A stretch of 64,000 nucleotides of DNA from CAZOZZ01 sp965262425 (GTDB lineage: Bacteria; Acidobacteriota; Terriglobia; 20CM-2-55-15): assembly GCA_965262425.1 (NCBI GenBank), contig OZ253536.1, positions 434,001-498,000 on the forward strand. Reading direction: 5' to 3'. The notes beneath the pieces were generated by a model that searched no databases, had not been told where the DNA came from, and saw only the letters and a program-made list of their open reading frames with translations. Below, in pieces: positions 58,372-64,000 of this stretch (its first letter is position 1; every line of letters starts with the position of its first letter). The position numbers were made by a program, and so were the translations under genes.

Positions 58372-59850
58372 CACTGCTGTCCAAATTAGCGGCAACCACG
58401 GCCAGTCGGTGTTGATTCCAATAGAGATAGATCTCCCCTGAAGGGCTGGTGAGAATCAGCCCCCCCTGCCAGCAATGGGCGACGGCCGTGTCGGATTTCA
58501 GATGCTGTCCAAAAGAGTGCGCGTGTAAGCGATGAGTTACCTCGATTCTGAAAGAGATGCTGTCCAAACTACCGGTTCCATTCCAGCGCCAACTGCTGGG
58601 CTTGGATTTGGGCCAGCGCGGGCGGGCCTTCAAACGGGACGTCGAGCCAGGCGTTGAGATCACGATAAACGAACAACTGGTGCCGGAGCAGGGCGACCAG
58701 ATTGGACAAGGACCATCCGAAGGTGGACCTCAACTGGAGGTATTTCAGCAGCAACATCGCGATCAGGGCCGTCCAGATCTGGGTCTTCACCGCATTGGGG
58801 CTGGTCCCGAGGAACGTTTTGATCTTCAGATTCTGCTTCAGCGCCTTAAAAAACAACTCCACCGACCAACGATCCTTATAGATGGCGGCAATCGTGGTTG
58901 CACCGAAATCGAGGTGGTTGGTCAGGAAGATGATCGATTGCTCCTTCTCCGGAACCCACACCTCGACGAGCCGGAAGAAATATTCCTCACGGGCTTGGGC
59001 ATGATGGGGAAAGAACACCACTTGATCTTTGAGGATGTTCCGGTTCTTCGGAACCGGCCGATCTTCGATGACTTCCACTACGGCGTTGCGTTTCAGCCGG
59101 GACACGAAGTACACCCCCTGGCGCGTCAATTCCACGAACCAGTCGTAGTCCATATAGCCGCGGTCGATCGCCAATACCGTTCCCGGCTCGAATCGCATCT
59201 GCCGCGCCACCTTGATGTCGCTGCTCTTGCCCTCGGTGATCACGGCAAACGAAGGCAGGTAACCATCGTGATCCAGCAGCAGGTGCAGCTTGATCGCCCC
59301 CTTGGTCCGCCGAAACTTCGCCCAGTCGAACAGCGACATCGACAGGTCGATGACGCTCGAGTCCAAGCTCATCAGTTTGTTCTTGAACCGGAACTTCTTC
59401 CCGCCACGCTGGGCCGCCACGCCCTGACATTTCTCTAGCAACTGCCCGAACACCGTCTGATAAAGCTGCCACGGCCGGTGTCGATTAGCGTAGGACAGCG
59501 TCGATCGTTTCGGCGCTTCCTCCAACCCCAGATGTCGCAGTTTCCCTTCCACGCTCGCCAGACCGCCGCAGATCTCCCGCAGCGAATGGGCCCGTCCCAA
59601 CTGGCAGAACAACATCGCGATGAACTGGCTCCAGCTCGCGAATCCACGCGCATGCCGCTGGGCCTGATGATCCTGAACCGCCTTCTCAAACTCCAGGCGC
59701 GGAAATAGTTGCAACAACTGGGAGAAAATGCTGGAAAATCGTTTCATGGTTGGGCCCTCCCCACGGATTGATTTCTCGTGTTGGAAAAACCAATCTTACG
59801 AGGCCGGGCTCAACCTACTCAATTCCTAAAAGCTAATTTGGACAAGAGTG
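58372..59850 (-). mobile_element. IS4-family insertion sequence (1479 bp)
   Basis: Inverted ends CACTGCTGTCCAAATTAGC (58372) and, reversed, CACTCTTGTCCAAATTAGC (59850). Flanked by a 9-bp direct repeat ATATCCGAT (58363-58371 and 59851-59859). One transposase gene on the minus strand. A second end-like sequence CTGTCCAAACTACCGG lies at 58560-58575, just after the transposase stop. Confidence 0.93.
58569..59747 (-). CDS. IS4-family transposase
   Basis: 392 residues. N-terminal DUF4372-like helical domain (SIFSQLLQLFPRLEFEKAVQDH, SWSQFIAMLFCQLG). DDE catalytic core: Asp129 in LDSSVIDL, Asp195 in AIDRGYMDY and Glu297 in the YREK signature Y290-R293-E297-K304 (YKDRWSVELFFKALK). It looks intact, so the element may still move. 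Confidence 0.95.
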   Translation of the reverse strand: MKRFSSIFSQLLQLFPRLEFEKAVQDHQAQRHARGFASWSQFIAMLFCQLGRAHSLREICGGLASVEGKLRHLGLEEAPKRSTLSYANRHRPWQLYQTVFGQLLEKCQGVAAQRGGKKFRFKNKLMSLDSSVIDLSMSLFDWAKFRRTKGAIKLHLLLDHDGYLPSFAVITEGKSSDIKVARQMRFEPGTVLAIDRGYMDYDWFVELTRQGVYFVSRLKRNAVVEVIEDRPVPKNRNILKDQVVFFPHHAQAREEYFFRLVEVWVPEKEQSIIFLTNHLDFGATTIAAIYKDRWSVELFFKALKQNLKIKTFLGTSPNAVKTQIWTALIAMLLLKYLQLRSTFGWSLSNLVALLRHQLFVYRDLNAWLDVPFEGPPALAQIQAQQLALEWNR

Positions 59851-60102
59851 ATATCCGATGGACGTTGCCAGACGTAACGTGGGTGTTCGATCGATCTATA
59901 AACGTAAGTGTGCACCCGATCGGTTCGTCCGTCGCAACCAGCAACCTCCATCGGCCCTACGGGTTCGGGCGGAACGGCGCCGTCTTTGGAGTCGCTCCTC
60001 CTCACAATGAAGAGCATTGCCGCGTCGTCGCTCCGCCAAATCCAGCCCCGTTGCGCTCCGAAATATAGCAACCGTATTTACGGGACAAGACACTAACAAC
60101 TC

Positions 60103-63100
60103 ATGCCGCTTAAGTCGTTTCATCCTCTGGTGCGAAACTGGTTTCGCTCCGAATTCGGTCAGCCTACACCGGCCCAGTCGGAAGGTTGGCCGGCCATTCA
60201 GAGAAACGAGAACACTCTGATACTTGCCCCGACCGGCTCGGGGAAGACTCTGTCTGCCTTCCTCTGGGCGATCGATTCCCTCGTCGTCGACCACCTCGAC
60301 AAACAGACTGAACACGGGCTCCGTGTCGTTTACGTTTCGCCTCTCAAGGCGCTATCCAACGATATCGAGAAGAATCTCCAGGCACCGTTGGAGGGAATCA
60401 GCCGCCTGGCCGAAGCCGACGGATTACACCTGTCGTCCATTCGCACGGCCGTCAGGACGGGCGACACGCCACCCTCCGAACGCCGGGCCTTCAGCAAGAG
60501 TCCACCCGAGATCCTGATCACTACTCCGGAATCGCTCTACATCCTGTTGACCAGTAAGACGCGCGACGTGTTCGGTGACGTTCGCACGGTAATAGTCGAT
60601 GAGATCCACAACCTGGCAAGAAGCAAGCGTGGAGTGCACCTCGCGTTGACCCTGGAACGGCTGGAACAATTCACCCGAGCAAGGTCCGTGCAGCGCATCG
60701 GGCTCTCCGCCACGCAGCGGCCTCTTCGAGAGATCGCACGTTTCCTGGGCGGCCAGGACGCCGAAGCCGTTCCACGACCGGTGACGATCGTCGATGTGGG
60801 TGGGCGGAAGCAGATGGACGTCAAGGTCGTCTGCGTGGCTCCCGACCTGACGAACCTGCCCGATCAGAGCGTCTGGTCGCTCGTGTTTCCCGAAGTGTAC
60901 AGTTTGATTCAACGTCACCGGACGACGCTGGTCTTCACCAACAACCGGCGCCTCGCCGAACGTGTCGCGGCACGTCTGAACGAGCTTGCGGAGGAGGAGC
61001 TGGCGCTCGCCTACCACGGAAGTATGTCACCGGAGTCGCGTCGCGAAATGGAAGACCGTCTGAAGAAGGGAGACATCCGGTGCCTGGTTTCCACGTCGGC
61101 CCTGGAACTGGGAATCGACATCGGCAGCATCGACCTGGTCATCCAGCTCCAATCCCCCAAAGGGGTCGCCGCTGCTGTTCAGAGGGTTGGCCGTTCCGGC
61201 CACCTGATATCTGAGACGAGCCAGGGACGTCTGTTTCCGACCTTTCGGGACGATCTTGTCGAGACAGCGGTCGTCGTGAAGGAAATGTATGACGGGTGGG
61301 TCGAGCGGACCATCGTACCCAAGGACGCCCTCGACGTTCTGGCACAACAGATCGTCGCTTCAGTCGCCATGGACGATTGGAACGTCGAAGCACTTTTCGG
61401 TCTGATGCGCCGTGCCTATCCCTACGAGAATTTGACCCGGAACGTCTTTCTGTCCGTGCTTCGGATGGTCGCCGGTCGCTACGACGGTGGAGACTTCCGC
61501 AACCTCCGGGCACGAATTTCCTGGGACCCACAAAACGATGTCGCCCGGAAGCTGCCGGGAAGCCAGTCGCTTGCTGTTACAAGCGGTGGGACTATACCGG
61601 ACCGGGGCCTCTTTGCAGCGTACCTGGAAAACGGCAAGAGAATCGGTGAGCTCGACGAGGAGTTCGTCTTTGAGAGCCGCGTTGGGGAGGTCTTTCTTCT
61701 GGGGAGTTCGTCCTGGCGCATCCAGGAAATTCGTACGGATCGTGTGATCGTCAGGGAAGCCTTCGGCGAACCTGCGAAGATGCCGTTCTGGAAGGGGGAG
61801 GGGATCGGACGGGACTATGAACTCAGCCTCAAGGTGGGCGAGTTTCACCGCGAGGTGGGGCAGCGCCGCCACGACCCCGACGTCCACCTCTGGCTCGAGG
61901 ATACCTATGCTCTCGATTCCCGTAGTGCCTGGAATATTGTTTCGTATCTTCGGAGTCAACAAGCGGCGACCCGCGTGATTCCCGATGACCGGAACATCGT
62001 TTCGGAGATTTTTCGCGACGAGATCGGAAACCCGAGGATCGCCATCCATTCCATCTTCGGACGCCGTGTGAACGACCTGCTGGCTCTGGTCCTCGGCCAG
62101 CGTCTTCGAGACCTGCTTCGCGTTAACGTGCAATATCAACAGCAGGATAACGGGATTCTTTTCGAAGTGCCCGACATCGCCGAAGCCGTCGAACCCGACA
62201 CGATACGCGAGATCGTCAGCAGTCTCCGTACCGAGAACTTGCGAGACTGGGTTGTCGAGGAGATTGCACGCTCGCCGCTGTTCGTCGCCGCCTTTCGGGA
62301 AAATGCGATGCGATCGCTTCTGCTTCCGCGGAACAAGCCAGGCCGCCGAACCCCCCTGTGGATGCAACGATTACGTGCCGGCGACTTCTTCGAGATCACG
62401 AAGAAGTACGACGACTTTCCCGTGATCCTGGAGACGATGCGGGATTGCCTCAACGACCGAATGGACTTCGAAAGCTTCCACAAGGTCGTGTCCGACATCG
62501 AGGCCGACCGCATCTCTGTTCACGCGATACGAACCGAAGTCCCGTCGCCTTTCTCAGAGTCCCTGCTTTTCGGTTTCATAGGCGTGTACATGTACGAAGA
62601 CGACCGCCCGCGGGCTGAATTGCATTCCCAACTCCTCCATGTCAACAGGTCTCTCCTCGATGAAGTCCTCGACCCCTCGGCGCGTCGGGACCTTGTCGAG
62701 CCACAGGCGGTCGAACAAGTGGAAGAGCGGCTGCAGCTACTGGGGGCAAACCGTCGGGCCCGATCACCCGAGGAACTGGCAGAGTTGTTGTATCAGCTGG
62801 GCGACCTCTCCGACGAAGAGATGTCCGAACGTTCAGCAGACCCGGCCTTCTCCGAGACCCTGAAGGAGCAGGGACGTATCGTGGCGTTCGGGCCGCGGTG
62901 GATTCTGGCCGAGGAGCGCGAGCTGTATGCCGCACGAGATCTCGATTCCCGGAAGATTTTGCTACGCCGGTTCCTTTTGACACATGTTCCGGTTCCCGCC
63001 CCGATTCTCGCCCTGCGTTTTTCTTTCGACGTCAGCCCGGTTCTGCATGCACTCCGGGAGGAGGGGTCCGCCATCAAGGGATCGTTCGTGTCCGATTCCG

Positions 63101-64000
63101 AGGAATGGAGTCATCCCGCCTCTCTCGAACAAGTTTATCGACGCACCCTCTCGATTCTCAGGGACCAGGTTCAGCCGTCCTCCCTGGCCCAATTTACGAG
63201 GTTCCTCGTGGACTGGCAGGGGAGAACGGGACCGACGAGTTCGCTCGAAGATGTCCTGGAGCAGTTGGAAGGGTATCCAGCGCCTCCTGAGGTCTGGGAA
63301 TCGGAGATTCTTTCCGAGCGCGTGACGGAATATTCGAAGTCCTCGCTGGAAAAGCTGATGTCGAGAGGGAAAGTCTTTGCGATGGGTGCGGGCAGCGGAA
63401 AAGTTAGACTCGTCGAACGCGGTCACGGCTGGTTGTTCGTGACGGATCCGGGGGAGATTTCCGCCTCCGCCGAACTCCTGGCCCGGTTCCTCGCCGAGCA
63501 GGGAGCCTCCTTCTTCGAAGACTTCCGGGAATCGCTCGACCTGTCCCTGTCGGTACTCGTCGACAGCCTGGCCGAACTATTCTGGTCCGGCGTCGTCACC
63601 AACGATGTCTTCGGCGAAGTGGCCCGATTAAGACGAACCTCTATGGCGCAGGACGAGGTAATCCTCGATCGATCGCGGAAGATGCGAAAATTCCGTCGAA
63701 CATGGAAGAAGCTACCCGGTTGGACCGGCCGCTGGTCGCTCGTTCGGTCGAAGGGCTATGTCGGAAAATCCGGGACACCGGTCGAGCGGGTCGAAGCGCT
63801 CGTTCGTCTCGTGTTGAGACGTTATGGTGTCGTGACACGCGAATGGTTCTCACGCGAGAAACTTCCGGTTTCATGGGCGGTAGCTGCCCGAGTCCTGGAG
63901 CGCATGGAATGGCGAGGGGAGGTGCGGCGGGGTGTGTTCGTCGATCAGATCTCCGGGTTGCAGTACGCCCTGCCCGAAGCCGTCGAGACGCTTCGTTCCG
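60103..64000 (+). CDS. lhr: Lhr-type ATP-dependent helicase, partial (C-terminus beyond window)
   Basis: 1299 codons from ATG 60103 to the window edge with no stop. Superfamily 2 core: Q-motif and Walker A APTGSGKT (42-49), DEIH box (166-169), LSATQRPLREIA (about 200), then the Lhr-specific winged helix and DUF1998-free Lhr-core (PRNVFLSVLRMVAGRY-like, GNPRIAIHSIFGRRVNDLLALVL) and the long C-terminal Lhr-CTD, typical of the large (about 1500-residue) form. It is a 3'-5' helicase acting in DNA repair. The start follows the REP3 repeat by 8 bp; no strong ribosome site is seen. Confidence 0.9.
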   Translation, partial: MPLKSFHPLVRNWFRSEFGQPTPAQSEGWPAIQRNENTLILAPTGSGKTLSAFLWAIDSLVVDHLDKQTEHGLRVVYVSPLKALSNDIEKNLQAPLEGISRLAEADGLHLSSIRTAVRTGDTPPSERRAFSKSPPEILITTPESLYILLTSKTRDVFGDVRTVIVDEIHNLARSKRGVHLALTLERLEQFTRARSVQRIGLSATQRPLREIARFLGGQDAEAVPRPVTIVDVGGRKQMDVKVVCVAPDLTNLPDQSVWSLVFPEVYSLIQRHRTTLVFTNNRRLAERVAARLNELAEEELALAYHGSMSPESRREMEDRLKKGDIRCLVSTSALELGIDIGSIDLVIQLQSPKGVAAAVQRVGRSGHLISETSQGRLFPTFRDDLVETAVVVKEMYDGWVERTIVPKDALDVLAQQIVASVAMDDWNVEALFGLMRRAYPYENLTRNVFLSVLRMVAGRYDGGDFRNLRARISWDPQNDVARKLPGSQSLAVTSGGTIPDRGLFAAYLENGKRIGELDEEFVFESRVGEVFLLGSSSWRIQEIRTDRVIVREAFGEPAKMPFWKGEGIGRDYELSLKVGEFHREVGQRRHDPDVHLWLEDTYALDSRSAWNIVSYLRSQQAATRVIPDDRNIVSEIFRDEIGNPRIAIHSIFGRRVNDLLALVLGQRLRDLLRVNVQYQQQDNGILFEVPDIAEAVEPDTIREIVSSLRTENLRDWVVEEIARSPLFVAAFRENAMRSLLLPRNKPGRRTPLWMQRLRAGDFFEITKKYDDFPVILETMRDCLNDRMDFESFHKVVSDIEADRISVHAIRTEVPSPFSESLLFGFIGVYMYEDDRPRAELHSQLLHVNRSLLDEVLDPSARRDLVEPQAVEQVEERLQLLGANRRARSPEELAELLYQLGDLSDEEMSERSADPAFSETLKEQGRIVAFGPRWILAEERELYAARDLDSRKILLRRFLLTHVPVPAPILALRFSFDVSPVLHALREEGSAIKGSFVSDSEEWSHPASLEQVYRRTLSILRDQVQPSSLAQFTRFLVDWQGRTGPTSSLEDVLEQLEGYPAPPEVWESEILSERVTEYSKSSLEKLMSRGKVFAMGAGSGKVRLVERGHGWLFVTDPGEISASAELLARFLAEQGASFFEDFRESLDLSLSVLVDSLAELFWSGVVTNDVFGEVARLRRTSMAQDEVILDRSRKMRKFRRTWKKLPGWTGRWSLVRSKGYVGKSGTPVERVEALVRLVLRRYGVVTREWFSREKLPVSWAVAARVLERMEWRGEVRRGVFVDQISGLQYALPEAVETLRS

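Larger units (their letters stand above)
58333..60095. repeat. REP3 palindromic repeat, copy 2, split by an IS4 element
   Basis: Left end CTAGTGTCCTGTCCCGCAAA followed by TACGATTACTAT (from 58333), right end complementary (to 60095, ending ...GGGACAAGACACTAA). The repeat proper is 58333-58371 plus 59860-60095, about 275 bp, the size of copy 1. Compare TTACTATATCCGATGGACGTT in this copy (rejoined) with TTACTATCTCCGAAGGAGGTT in copy 1. Confidence 0.88.

Noticed and set aside
1..64000. tRNA or rRNA genes
   Set aside because: No cloverleaf with TTCGA/CCA-like ends and no rRNA-like segment was noticed on either strand; a covariance search would settle it.

Overview
The window is G+C-rich, gene-dense bacterial DNA from a Gram-negative organism, most likely an Acidobacteriota (possibly a metagenome-assembled genome). 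The case rests on a PadR regulator followed by a duplicated MacB/FtsX-type permease with the acidobacterial N-terminal prefix, an Oar-like TonB receptor, secreted amidohydrolase and creatininase-family proteins, a FecR/CHASE2-cyclase pair, and a YtxJ bacilliredoxin. No rRNA, tRNA, CRISPR array or phage was seen. The assignment is inference, not a search result.

Layout. 1-5.2 kb: Tat-exported flavoprotein and lipoprotein amidohydrolase, a HigBA toxin-antitoxin pair divergent from an ArsR regulator coupled to a PhzF isomerase. 5.2-7.0 kb: membrane/TPR protein broken by an in-frame TGA. 7.1-10.2 kb: PadR and ADOP permease. 10.2-16.2 kb: monoheme cytochrome, TonB receptor carrying an N-terminal LTxxQ helical domain, creatininase-like protein, GntR regulator. 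16.3-19.8 kb: MFS/PlsC/acyl-ligase fusion with an in-frame TAG. 20.0-24.5 kb: Tat amidase and a SpoIIE phosphatase gene destroyed by a 317-bp insertion element, a nonsense codon and a frameshift. 25.1-29.4 kb: four tightly coupled genes (DUF1460 amidase, two-part GT2, DUF4922 HIT-like phosphorylase, SpoIID) that look like an intracellular peptidoglycan-fragment pathway. 29.3-46.4 kb: desaturase, DUF429, DUF1028, YHS, M23 peptidase, MBL lipoprotein, DinB, DUF255 thioredoxin, YtxJ, R3H-ATPase, SDR, TolB-like propeller, zinc ribbon, DHA2 transporter and Mpg. 46.4-53.8 kb: monoheme cytochrome fused to a beta-barrel, FecR protein, CHASE2 adenylate/guanylate cyclase (in-frame TAG), UvrC. 54-58.3 kb: YtxH and DUF948-like envelope proteins, LON-domain protein, secreted three-domain RidA protein, Yip1-like membrane protein. 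58.3-60.1 kb: an IS4-family element inserted in a palindromic repeat. 60.1 kb to the end: Lhr helicase (partial).

The most striking non-coding feature is a set of at least five unrelated families of short palindromic, MITE-like repeats that lie at the 3' ends of genes. In many cases the terminal inverted repeat supplies or touches the stop codon (higA, higB, DUF1028, M23, mpg, triple RidA, Yip1, uvrC). One family has been hit by the IS4 element, and the intact copy at 32.3 kb shows the empty target site. Four otherwise well-conserved genes carry in-frame stop codons, which points either to active gene decay or to consensus errors in the assembly.
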